This document shows, piece by piece, positions 11,369 to 21,395 of a stretch of DNA of 59,912 nt (within the stretch, counting starts at the first letter, position 1; each line of letters opens with the position of its first letter). The stretch is taken from the NCBI GenBank assembly GCA_030247855.1, contig JAPDRN010000181.1:1-59912 (forward strand), written 5' to 3'. The notes below the pieces were generated by a model. The model was not told the origin of the DNA, ran no database searches, and was given only the letters and a program-made list of their open reading frames with translations. Origin of the DNA: Knufia peltigerae (taxonomy: Eukaryota; Ascomycota; Eurotiomycetes; Chaetothyriales; Trichomeriaceae). The position numbers and the translations under genes were made by a program.

Positions 11369-12624
11369 CTATAATGTGACCACCACTTTGAGAGCAGAAA
11401 CTCCGGCACGCAGCTTATCCAATGCTCCCTGAAGGGTCTCCAGACCATGGCCAAATACGAGTGGCTTTGGCATAGGCTTGATTTGACCGGACTTGAGAGC
11501 GCCCGGCAAGAAATCATGCCAGATCGCGTGACCGATCGCTTTGTCCTTGCCGTTCAAAATGATATTCACGGCGTATACTATGCGTACTGAGTCAGTTCGA
11601 CCCGGAAAGGGGGGAGGGGGGTCGGCCTAAGGAGATGAAGCGGGGGAGCCAGTCAAGCAGACATACCTCCTGTCGCCGTCACCGTGGCAGGGATCTCGTC
11701 AACCGGGGGCAATGTGACGGCGAGTTTACCTCCCCCAAGCTGAGCCAGAACCTGGGCTGTGTTCAACTGTGTGTCCCGCTTTGAGATGGCTTAAGGTGGG
11801 CGCGGGGCGGAAGGGAAGATTGTGTTAGCATGTATCCGGCATCAAGATATGAATTCCTTTGGGGTTGGGATTGGGAAAGGGAGACGGGAGGGAAGGGGGA
11901 AGGTAGGGGAGGCGAAACCAAGATTCTCACCATCATATGCGCCGATCACATCACGCTTTTGAAGAGCGGCCGTCAAGTCCCCGACGACGCTCGGGGAGTT
12001 GTAGTCAAACACCTCGGACGCGCCGAGTTGTCTGCAAAAGTCGAAGTTCTTCTGCGAGGCCGTCGCGACCACGTTCACGCCGGCGGCCACGGCGAGTTGA
12101 ACGGCCACACAGCCGACCGACGACGCCGCACCCCAAACCAGCAGCGTCTTCCCGGTATCTTGGACCGTATGTCTCGGCAGTGGCAGTCCGAGGTACTCGC
12201 TCGAGAAAAGCCCGTGTGCGGCCGTCGAGATGGCCAGAGGGAGGACGGTGGCCTGTTCGAAACTCATGTCGTCCGGGATGGGACAGGTGCTGAGAGCGGG
12301 CGCGATGGAGTACTCTTGGAACCCGCTGTCTTGTGGTCTCCCCGTGCCCAGGCCGACGACGTGGGCGAGCACGCGCCGTCCTTGGGCAAAGTCGGTGGCG
12401 CCTTCGCCCACCTCGACGACCTCGCCGGCGACGTCCTGACCCAAGATCCTGGGTTTCCCCGTCGGGCTGTACCCGTCCTGAAAATAAAAGTCGACCGGGT
12501 TGATTGAGACGGCTTTGTTTTTGATCAGAATTTCACCCGGACCCGGTTTCACAAACTCAGAAGGTCGGATTTCTAGTTTCTCGTTGGGGGCAGGGAGCCA
12601 TGCCGCCCGATTCGTTGGTGACAT
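11369..12624 (-). CDS. zinc-independent MDR reductase (enoyl/quinone reductase type)
   Basis: Medium-chain dehydrogenase/reductase of 341 residues, three exons: 11931-12624, 11667-11789 and 11369-11577. Start is the ATG at 12624 ('MSPTNRAAWL'); the open frame upstream to 12720 looks like leader. Intron 1 (141 nt) has GTGAGA, CTAAC and TTAAG; intron 2 (89 nt) has GTATGT, CTGAC and CATAG. Domains: GroES-like 'GEILIKNKAVSINPVDFYFQ...ILGQDVAGEVVEVGEG', then a Rossmann domain with 'GAASSVGCVAVQLAVAAG'. The structural and catalytic zinc Cys are absent, so this is the quinone-oxidoreductase or trans-enoyl-reductase side of the superfamily. Such proteins often accompany polyketide synthases in fungi, but none is nearby. 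NAD(P)H use and substrate are unproven. Confidence 0.92.
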
Positions 12625-13606
12625 TGTGTGTATGGATGTATGACTCTCGGTAGCTCTCGTATACGATGATGGAGATTTGGTTTGCCGGACTGTTGGAAGT
12701 GACGGGGACCACAAACTCAACTTCCTTGCAGTTACATCGCCGTACTTATAGAAACAAGATCTTTAAACGTACAAGACCGTATACCGAAGCATAGACAAAC
12801 AAAGCATTTCTAAGCCTACCTAGGTGGAGATGAGCCAATGACATTTATAATCGTCATACTGAATGGAGTCACCCCTCCGTACAACGGAGAGTACAACGAG
12901 GGCTTGTTCTTTTCTAATGAGAAATGGAGCGAGTGGGCACCGTATATCCGAGTATAATGTCCGTCAGTGAGTTGCACTCCGTACAACTAGGGGACCAATA
13001 AGCCGCGCCGGACTTGGTCAAAAAACATCCCCGTCATTCGTGGCCTTGTTCCGTAGAGGTTTCCGTTTGTGCAAATTGATGTTTTTACGGCACGGAGTAT
13101 CCGTAAGCAACACGCCTAAAAAAGCTAGCGACGAACAGACGAGTACAGTAATTTGAATAATGGCTTCAAAGAAAAACGGGGCGAAAGATGCACTCCGGAT
13201 TCGGGCCAAAACGTCGCTGCCAAAACGTCGCTGACAAAACGATATATACCTCCTGGCAAGGCTGACTGCAATGAGGCCTCCCCCCCATTAATAATGAGCC
13301 TTCATGTGTCGATTGAGCTAATTGGCGAGGCCGCAAGGAACTACGAATACAGTATTTGATGGTCGTTAGTGGAGGGGGAGGAAAAAGAGAGGAGGATATC
13401 CATCCATATTACAAATGGGCGTCATGTAAGGAGTACAGGGACAGACAGAAATATCATACCAGTAAAGGTGAAAGATGTGTGGAGCACACTCAATGAGGGT
13501 TATGGATAAGTATTCTCATCGTAGCTATTTGCTATGCCATGCTCGGACGGGGTACAGAATCTCAGTCGACACAGTGTGTGGTGCAATCAGCAGCATCCCA
13601 TATCGA
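12625..13606. other. intergenic, 0.98 kb
   Basis: Lies between two minus-strand genes. Contains several ACGGAGTA-like motifs (near 12877, 12976 and 13094) and the direct repeat 'aaaacgtcgctg' at about 13208-13235. No gene recognised. Confidence 0.45.
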
Positions 13607-14724
13607 TCAATTCTTCCTAGGTTTGTCTCCCATGTCCATATACACTCCATTCAGCTGCTCGAGTGGCACACTCTTCAAAAAGTCCTCGATCTTGACTGGC
13701 TTGACGTGGGGATATCTGTCATTGTCATATTTCGGCCCCATCAGGGCTTTGCCGCTGAGCGTAAAGTAATGATACCAGCTGCGCGATGGGATGCAAGTCA
13801 GTCTTTTTGAATTCTGGCTCCAAGAATAATCCCTTTCCCAAAGAGTACACAACACCGAGAGGTGAGGATGGAGTCATGACTTACTGGAAAACATAGTTCC
13901 AATAGTTGACGCCGTGCTTCTCCTTCTCAGAAATCATGGTAGAACGCAATTCGTAGACGGAACCTTGACGTTCAAGCTTTGGTTTGATACCGTACACTCT
14001 CTCCAACGCGGCCGCAATATCTTTGGTATTGATGACATCGCCAACAACTGTTGAAACATAAGTATGCTGAAAATGCTAAATCATGGAAAGAAAGCATGGC
14101 CTTACATCGAAAAACTCCAAACGCGTCACGGTCCAAGCACACCGCAGCCGTGTACTGTGCTGAGTTTTGGTAAGTGGTACATTCCCATACCTCATCCCCT
14201 GTGCCCCAGTATCGCAACGTGGAGGTTTGCGAGTCCCAGATCCTGAAGAAGGCGGCGAAAATGACCTCTGTGAACCCACCGATGAGCATGTGCACGCCCT
14301 TGATGGAATTCTTGGTGTCGAGATAACCCTTGATGCGCTGCGACGCTTCTTTCGCAAAGAGTTCACCCATTCCGAGCTTGGTATAGTCGAGGCACCAATC
14401 CGAGGCAACATAGCGAGGAACGCCTTCCTCTTCTGCGAGGTCAATCAGGAGTTTCTGGCCGTCCACCATGATACGGTCGTCGTGCGAGTAGCAGCATACG
14501 ACAACGTCGCATCCATGGACGAATGAACGGATCTTGTCAGTGTCAAAGGCACCTCCTTGAATCACTTGGACGTTGTTCTTGGATGAGATGGACTTTGAGA
14601 CATTCTCTGGGGTCCGGGCGAGGCCCTTGATCTGTACATTTGGGTCCTGTTCGAGGAGAGATAAGGTCAAGAGGCCGGCAACCCTCCCCGTAAAACCTGC
14701 AATACCAACTGTGATTGGGGCCAT
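13607..14724 (-). CDS. NmrA-like NAD(P)-binding protein (isoflavone-reductase-like)
   Basis: Atypical short-chain reductase of the NmrA/isoflavone reductase group, 317 residues, three exons: 14106-14724, 13885-14047 and 13607-13778. The start is the ATG at 14724. The Rossmann loop is 'GIAGFTGRVAGLL' at residues about 6-18, followed by 'VQVIQGGAFD' and 'VVVCCYSHDD'; the segment 'YVASDWCLDY' lies where family members bind substrate. Introns: 14048-14105 (GTAAGG...AACAG) and 13779-13884 (GTAAGT, CTGAC, CGCAG). The last splice joins 'NYVF' to 'HWYHYFTLSGKALMG'. Members are either enzymes acting on phenylpropanoid-like substrates or redox-sensing regulators, and the sequence does not decide which. 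A related gene lies at the right end of the window. Confidence 0.88.
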
Positions 14725-14852
14725 GGTTAACAATTTGCTGGACAAGGTGACCGTTAAAGCGTTGAAGACAAGGAAGTTCACTACGCCATTCTTCACAAAC
14801 GATATTCAATATATAGGCTTCCCGTTGCCCAGTCACGGATCTGAAGAGCCCG

Positions 14853-15240
14853 TCGAGCCGAGCTACTTACCAATACATCTGCCCATTTTCGAGTCTGTAA
14901 CATACAACTCGGCTCGAATGAAGCCGTTGATGGGGACATGATATGTGTTTTGTTCCTACGAGAAGTAAAGAACAAGTAGAGCGCGGAAGGCTAGCTGTCT
15001 TGAGTTAGCAGCATTCCGTGGATGGAATGGTAGCGTGGTATCAATGATTGGCGCATCGATACTTGTACTTGTATCTGAAGAAGTGCCAGATCGAGCTCGA
15101 GCCACTACACGGGCTGTCACTACCTCACACTGCATAGTATCGTATGCCTCCAGTATGAACATGTACTGTAGGCGAGATAAAGATAAAGCCATCTCCGGGC
15201 TGCAAGTCGGGCGAAAAGTTATGAACTCGACTCGGCTCGA
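14853..15240. repeat. three copies of a 10-mer CTCGGCTCGA
   Basis: Exact copies lie at 14908-14917 and 15231-15240, with the reverse complement TCGAGCCGAG at 14853-14862. All three are within 520 bp upstream of the NmrA-like start codon. This is a candidate regulator-binding site; no factor is assigned. Confidence 0.55.
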
Positions 15241-15959
15241 TGGCTGTTCTATGCTGACGAAAATATGTGCTGGACTAAGTATGAACGTGGTGAACATTGT
15301 TTCTCAAAAGAAGAGAAGAAACAAGTAAACAAACCAAATGTACCCTGTAATAGGGATTGTCGTTGTTGCTGATGTTGATGAATGTTATCAAACTCGCAGA
15401 TCCGTTAATCGCTACGACAACTTCGTCAAATTCCTGCGTCACGACAGCCACTTTGTCATTCGGGTCACTTGGTACCTGCATATGGATCGATCTACTGTGG
15501 CACCTGTGGCTGAGCGATGGACAACAGAGAGAGAGCCCTCGTCATTCGAAGAATCACTTTTTACTCTGTACGGAGTACGGAGTATATCGATGATATAATT
15601 TCTCTTTCCTTCTTACCCGAGGCCGCCTGATTTGATGGGTAAATTGCCCTTTGTCGATCTATCTGTCGGGTCGTTGCATGAAGTAATTGGAACATCATAA
15701 AGACGATCCATGTGCATCAAATCTGCGGCATAGAGTAGACTTGGCTTAATATGCTGTGCGACGTTGGACAAGCGGCTTTACACTTGCTGCAAGACCATCA
15801 ACAAGGTGCGATGTCAAAGGTGGAGGAAGTGACAGTGCCAGAGTATTGTACAATACTGTAAACACTCTGTGTGTGTGTGTGGTGGATGACGGAACTAAAG
15901 GGAAGGATTCAATGGGCTCGCTAGGCTCACTGAAGCAACTCTGGGCTTTCAGGGCAGCT

Positions 15960-16018
15960 TTTAGGGTCCTCCTAGGCACTTCTTAGGCACCTCTTAGGCT
16001 TCTTTACGGCTCTTTAGG
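15960..16018 (+). repeat. degenerate TTAGGC-type direct repeat
   Basis: About five imperfect units of roughly 11-12 bp, recognisable as 'cctaggcac', 'cttaggcac', 'cttaggctt', 'tacggctct' and 'ttaggccct'. It lies in non-coding DNA. Confidence 0.5.
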
Positions 16019-16593
16019 CCCTGACAAGACACGGGAATCCAGGGGCGCAGTCGTGGCTGATTGGCGGTGCGATGCCCTTAGCGCGCCCCTTTCCCACAGG
16101 GATGTTTGAATGCGCGTTTCATCCCCCTTGACAGATCGGCGGCCTTTTGCCTGGGAGCTGCTCAACCATCAACCTCGTCGTTGGCACATTCCCCTTCACT
16201 ATTCGACCTTCACCGCCGTCGAGCTCGAGAGCACACACCGCGACGTGTTGCGCTCTGCCACTCATTTTTCTACCGTTTCGCGTCTCTCATTAAAGAAGAA
16301 ACAAATCCTCTTGTTGTCGCAGCCGCGCCGCGACACAGGCCCACGCTCATTTTCTGCTGTCCAAGCTTCCATCCCAAGTTTCCTTATCACCCACGAACGT
16401 ACGTCGCACGGTCATTGCATTGACCACAGGCAGAGACCCGGAGTCAGCCATCTTCATATTCTTCATTCCGACAAAGCATTGTCATTTTCCCACAAACCCT
16501 GACCTCACTTGACTTTTGTCACAACTTGCGACGCCCTCGGAACAACCTTCACAAACATATCAGAAACACAGACAATCACAATCCACCGCAACC

Positions 16594-17917
16594 ATGTACC
16601 TATCCAAGACAGTCTCGCTGACTGTCCTCTCGCTCCTCTCCTCAGCCCTCGCGCAGACATACACATCATGCAATCCCATGGAGAAGGAATGCCCGCCCGA
16701 CACAGCCCTGGGTGTGAACAACTACACAATCGACTTCACAAAGAGCATCATGACTGATCGTGTCTGGAACTGGACCGCCGGATCTGCCGACTACGGTGAT
16801 CAGGGTGCGGAGTTCACCATCGCCAAGCGTGGCGACGCACCTACCGTCCAGACCAACTTCTACCTCTTTTTCGGTCAGGTCGAGGTTTGGCTCAAGGCAG
16901 CGCCGGGCAAGGGTGTCGTCTCTTCCATTGTCCTGGAATCCAACGATCTGGACGAGGTGGATTGGGAGTGGATCGGCCCCAACAACACATACGTGCAAAC
17001 CAACTACTTCGGCAAGGGCAACACGACCACCTACGATCGCTCACGCATTCACGAGGTCGACGATGCTCAAGGCAAATTCCACAACTACACTGTCGACTGG
17101 TCGGCTGAGAAACTGGAGTGGTTCATTGATGGCCAGTCGATCCGTGTCTTGAATTACGCCGATGCCAACGGTGGACACAACTTCCCCCAGACTCCCTGCA
17201 ACGTCAGACTCGGTATCTGGGCCGGCGGTGACCCCAAGAACCCACAAGGCACCATTGACTGGGCCGGTGGTGAGATAGACTACTCCAAGAGCTACACCAT
17301 GAACGTGCAGTCCGTCCGGGTCCACGACGCCAGCACGGGCACACAGTACGTCTACGGTGACAGATCCGGCAGCTGGGAAAGCATCAAGGTTCTCAAGTAC
17401 GTATTATTGCCTCATGATGAAGTCGGTGGGAATCCGTTTCACTAACACCGCCTCTAGTGATACCAAACCACTCAAGCTCGACGGCGAAAACTCCAGCTCG
17501 ACCTCGCAAACCGTCAAGCAAAAGTGGAACGGCCTGGCCCCGACCACCAAGTACATCATCGGCGGCGTGGTGGGTGGCGTTGCGCTCCTGGCCATCGCCA
17601 TCTTCACCTTCTGCTGCGTCCGCCAACGCCGCGCCGGCAAGCACGAGAAGCTGATCGAGGACGCCAAGTACGAGAAGAACGCGGCCGAGGTGCTCGCCTA
17701 TCGCGCCGACATGTCGCGCATGCGCAACGAGATGTACAAGCAGCAGGCACAGGTTCACGTGTCGCCGATGGTGGGCGGCGGCATGGGAGCTACGTTGCAA
17801 CACCAGCAGAGTCAGCCCATGATGGCAGGTATGCGCAGCCCGACGCCCGGGTACGGATACGCGCAGGGTGGCGGCGGAGGCATGAATTCCTACGGAAGAG
17901 GATACCAGAAGTATTGA
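16594..17917 (+). CDS. Crh-type GH16 cell-wall transglycosidase with membrane anchor
   Basis: Links chitin to beta-glucan in the cell wall (Crh1/Utr2 family role). It has 420 residues in two exons, 16594-17396 and 17458-17917. The intron is 61 nt with GTACGT, CACTAAC and TCTAG, joining 'SIKVL' to 'NDTKPLKL'. Signal peptide about 1-21 ('MYLSKTVSLTVLSLLSSALAQ'). The GH16 active site is 'DEVDWEW', with Glu121 as nucleophile, Asp123 as helper and Glu125 as acid/base. A Cys-bearing segment 'CNPMEKECPPD' precedes the catalytic domain. Instead of a GPI signal, residues about 300-322 form a clear transmembrane span ('YIIGGVVGGVALLAIAIFTF') followed by a basic, then Gly/Gln/Met-rich cytoplasmic tail of about 95 residues. 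So it is probably a type I membrane protein with a wall-facing enzyme. Confidence 0.95.
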
Positions 17918-18059
17918 TCTGGAATGACTGTCTTTGTTTTTTCATTGTCAACCTCTCGAATCCCTCTCGTTGGAAGGAGGCGGTCTGTCATCATGTGGCG
18001 TCTGCCCACCTAAACCATCTTCATCATTGTCCTTTTGTCCTGTTATGTGCCCCCCCTGA

Positions 18060-18086
18060 AGATCAGGATCAGGATCAGGATCAGGA
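18060..18086 (+). repeat. GATCAG hexamer repeat
   Basis: Four and a half tandem units of GATCAG/AGGATC about 140 bp past the GH16 stop codon. A related GATCAA repeat occurs near 32289, also between convergent genes. Confidence 0.85.
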
Positions 18087-18280
18087 TAAATGGTCATGTG
18101 GTCCAAAATGGATATTACGGGGCCTGGACATTGTTGTTGTACATTAAAGCCAGCCATTACGTGGAGTTGAATTGAATTGTGCTTTGTCAATTTTCATTTG
18201 ATTGCTCTTATTCTATGAAGAGCTGTCACTCAAGAATTGTGACTTGCTGACTTGTGACTCGTGATTTGAACTGGACTTGT

Positions 18281-18302
18281 TCCATCATCATCATCATCAT
18301 CA
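18281..18302 (+). repeat. CAT trinucleotide microsatellite
   Basis: Seven tandem CAT/ATC units in non-coding DNA. Confidence 0.9.
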
Positions 18303-18557
18303 TACCCAAGTCTTGAATTAGTCTCGTGCCATGCTGTGCTGTGCTGTAGAGTTCCTTGATTCATCCTCTTTGGTGTACTCTTACAAAAACAAAAAAAAGA
18401 AAATCATTCCGTATTCTCCCATCTAGGCACTCTCTCCCCTCATCTTGAGACCGGCCCACCAGTTGCGCCTTGAACACCGTGCTAGACGTAAACCATATCG
18501 ACTTCGACCCCGATCCAGGTTCCCTGGAACATGCATGAAGCGACGTGACTTTTCTCT

Positions 18558-20071
18558 CTACAAGATGCCAACTCTCTTCAGGTTCTCCTCGATCGCGGCG
18601 TCAGTGGCCTCCGAGTTGCGTCGGTGGTGGTGATGGTGGTGTTCCTTGGCGTCTTTTGGCTTCTGCGTCCAGCGTGGAAGGATGTGACTGATCTTGTTCT
18701 TGAGTCCGTGTCCACCTGGTGGTGCGGGAGCAGGAGTCGTAGTAGTAGTAGTAGCAGTAGTAGCGCCTGCGCCACCACCTGGGTCAGCCTTGACTTCAGG
18801 GGCCTTGGCCTCACCCTTGCCTTCGGGAGCCTTGGCCTCGGCCTTGACGACATCAGTACCAGTGGTTGGCGTCTTCTTCTTCTTGATATCGATGAGCTTG
18901 ACTTCTCCCGGTTTGACCCAGCGAGGGGGCGCCAACGGCTTTGGAGACTTGACGATGACGGCGGAACGCATCTCTTGGGGAAGGTAGAAGCCAGCGTCGA
19001 TGCAGCCACTCTTGAGCGTGATCTCTTGGAGCTTCTTCGGGTCGAACCATCGGTAGAACGGGCCGGCGTCGACGACAAAGTTCATCAGGGTGAGGTGGGT
19101 GACGGGGAGGAAGCGCACGTTCTCGATGGGCAGGATCTTGTAGACGTCGAGTTGGCTCGCCTTGATGGCCTGTTGGTCGAGGTATTCTCCGTCTCCAAAC
19201 TCTTCGTGCAACACGCCCTTGCCGTGAGCGCCGAGGTACTCGATCGGGCCGTTCGGTGCGCCACGAGGATTGTAGGTCCAGTCCGCGTCGATTTGGGGGT
19301 ACTTGTGCGCAATGTCTTCACTGAAGAGTGGTTCCAAGGCCATCTCGAGGTGAAGGATGGTCAGGTTCTTGTTCGCCCAGCAGACGCCCCAGATGATTGG
19401 TTGGTAGGAGCGCATCATGCCGTTGAGCTGAAGGAAGTGGAGGTTGCGGAAGGTCTTGAGAGGTTGGAGGTCCTTGAAGGGGAAGACACCCTTGGTGTCG
19501 CCATCTTCGTTCACTTCGTCGTCGTCCGGATCCTCATTGAGCTCGTCAAGTTTGATCGGCCAGAAGAGGTCAATGTTGAGGACGTGGCGGCTGTTGTCGA
19601 TCTGCTTCCAGAGATGAGGACGGAAGTTTGGAATAGGTTTGTTGATGCCACCCAAGTCGGCACTAGGGTCAATTCGTGAGTCCATGGTTTTTTGGCTTTG
19701 GAAGATTGAGAGAGAGAGAATAAAAATGTGGCATACCTCAAGAGAGTGGGATCGGACTCAAATTGAAAGTCGAAGTCAGCCAACGCGCTTGCATCATTTT
19801 GCCGGTCTGGAGAGGCGTCTGTATCTTGACCACCTTCGGCTTGCTTTCCTGCTTTGTCTTCAGTTGCACTGGCACGTGTCACATCCGGTGTTTTGTTTCC
19901 TGGTGAAGTGATGGAAGGAAATCCTTGTGCTTGGTCTGCATCTGGGCTTGGGTCAGGGACACTGAGGAGGACAGCTTGGTCATCGTTCACTGAAGGCTCA
20001 GTCTTGCCATTGCCAGTCCGAAACCGAAATGGTCTGGAGAAGTTTGGGACTCTCGACAGGCGAGGCATCAT
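18558..20071 (-). CDS. conserved fungal protein of unknown function, His and Thr tracts
   Basis: Two exons, 19737-20071 and 18558-19662, 479 residues. The 74-nt intron has GTATGC and a CCCTAG acceptor, joining 'DPTLL' to 'RSADLGGINKP'. The N-terminal 110 residues are polar and disordered. The middle ('LKTFRNLHFLQLNGMMRSYQPIIWGVCW', then 'NKNLTILHLEMALE') has spaced leucines like a leucine-rich-repeat protein of the kind found after fungal F-boxes, but no F-box is visible. The C-terminal part is Lys/Pro/Ala-rich, with a run of Thr ('TTTTTT') and six His ('KEHHHHHHRRN'), both from simple trinucleotide DNA. I do not recognise the family. A metal-binding role for the His run would be a guess. Confidence 0.78.
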
Positions 20072-20679
20072 GAACCTTCTTGTCAGCAGACACTACACCT
20101 TTTCTAGGACGGTTCACTCGTAGAGGGCAATGGTCAATGGGGAATGAAGAGCGTGATGGCAACATGTTGGTTCGATCAACTTTACAGAATTTCATGAAGG
20201 GTGTTTTGACGAGCGCTGTGAAGCGTTCTACCACCAGCGGCAGAAACGGCGCAAGAAGGGATTGCATCTTCACACTGGTCATTGTGTAAGTCTTGTTCGC
20301 GCTCGCTTTCTACTCCCGTCAATGTTTCCAGTCGGCGGTGGTTTGAAGTGCGGCATTAGGAAGCCATTGTCACCCATGGCGGCTTTGTAGGAGGAGGAAG
20401 GACCAACATAGCTACAAGGGCATGTTATCAATCTGCTCGGCTTACACTTGGGAGGTTTTGATCTTGTCCACAGGATGTAAAGCAAAAAGCAGGATACAAC
20501 ACTACAAAAGATGTTGGGATGGAGTAGGACAAATCTGCTAAGCGATTATCTAATCTCTTGGCCGACCTGGAGTCGATCGCCTATGACGCGCTTTGGGCTT
20601 ATGCCATCGATTTATCTCAAGTTGCCTGCGTCCATCTGTGACTATCCCATAATGCCATTGCAGCAACCTTCGGCATGCG
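20072..20679. promoter_or_regulatory. divergent promoter region, 608 bp
   Basis: Separates two divergent start codons (20071 minus, 20680 plus). No coding exon is evident and no named motif was recognised. Confidence 0.5.
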
Positions 20680-21395
20680 ATGGCACCTATCCGGCGCTAC
20701 TTGCGCATAAGCAAGCACTCTGTCCTTGAATGCCGCATTTTCCTTGAGAACCCTGCCGATGAATCTCGGTGGCTCCTTCGTGACAACGACCCTGCCCTAC
20801 CACGCGTCTTTGAAGCAATCAAGCCTTATGTTCTGCCAAAATTAAGGGAAGAGAATGAGAGAGCACGAGGCAAGGGCAAGAAGAAGAAGAGCGTCAAGGA
20901 TGTTGTAAAGCAAGGTTGGTCAGCTGAGATGGCTACTGTACAATACAAATGTTCTGACCCGCTACAGACGACTTTGAGGTGTCCATATTCCTTACAGAAA
21001 TCAGAACTCGGCATTCCATCCTAGTGAAAAACAAGACATTTAATGAACGGCCTCTGCTCGGGAGTAATACTGGTGGCACCTCCATAGGTGCTGCTCGAGA
21101 TTCGGTTATAATCCAGGATGAAAGCGACGAAGAGGATGTCAATCTCGCTCAAATCCCGCAAGCAGAGCACCACGACGAGGAATCTGACGCTGTGATGCCC
21201 ACTATAGACGATGACGATAAGAAAAAACTTGGGTTCAAGACAACCTACGAAGGTTTCAGTATATGGGGCTGGGTGCTCTGCCTCTTCATCGAGCGCAAGG
21301 GTGGACCGGGAAAGAAATCATCAGGAGTCGAGGCTCAGGCTCTCATGCAAGATTGGATAGCTTCCACACAAGGACAGGAAGAAGACGATACCTGA
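20680..21395 (+). CDS. conserved fungal protein of unknown function (220 aa)
   Basis: Two exons, 20680-20914 and 20968-21395. The 53-nt intron has GTTGGT, a CTGAC branch and CTACAG, and joins 'KSVKDVVKQ' to 'DDFEVSIFLTE'. The N-terminal part is compact and looks conserved ('APIRRYLRISKHSVLECRIF', 'LPRVFEAIKPYVLPKLREEN'), followed by a Lys-rich patch 'RGKGKKKKS'. A second conserved-looking segment reads 'EVSIFLTEIRTRHSILVKNK'. The middle is acidic ('QDESDEEDVN', 'TIDDDDKKK') and the end reads 'YEGFSIWGWVLCLFIERK'. I recall similar proteins in other ascomycetes without an assigned function. The basic and acidic patches fit a nuclear protein, which is only an inference. Confidence 0.82.

Larger units (their letters stand above)
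14725..16593. promoter_or_regulatory. 1.9-kb divergent intergenic region
   Basis: Lies between the NmrA-like gene (minus) and the GH16 gene (plus). It holds three copies of the 10-mer CTCGGCTCGA (either strand: 14853, 14908, 15231), two overlapping ACGGAGTA units at 15569-15586, a GT run near 15868, and a degenerate TTAGGC-containing direct repeat at about 15960-16018. The right end is pyrimidine-rich leader for the GH16 gene. No gene recognised. Confidence 0.5.
17918..18557. other. convergent 3' interval with simple repeats
   Basis: Between the stops of the GH16 gene and the next minus-strand gene. It includes a GATCAG hexamer repeat at about 18060-18086 and a CAT trinucleotide run at about 18281-18302. 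No gene recognised. Confidence 0.55.

Noticed and set aside
11830..12507. 225-codon plus-strand open frame
   Set aside because: Antisense to the MDR reductase, whose motifs are unambiguous.
11369..14724. Secondary-metabolite cluster (MDR reductase plus NmrA-like protein side by side)
   Set aside because: No polyketide synthase, peptide synthetase, terpene synthase, P450 or pathway regulator is in the window. Two reductases alone are not evidence of a cluster.
15960..16018. Possible interstitial telomere from TTAGGC words
   Set aside because: Fungal telomeres are mostly TTAGGG. The units here are 11-12 bp and imperfect, so this is an ordinary degenerate repeat.
18624..19679. 351-codon plus-strand open frame over the unknown His/Thr-tract gene
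   Set aside because: Antisense shadow of a spliced minus-strand gene; composition is skewed to Val, Leu, Asp and Glu as expected from reverse reading.
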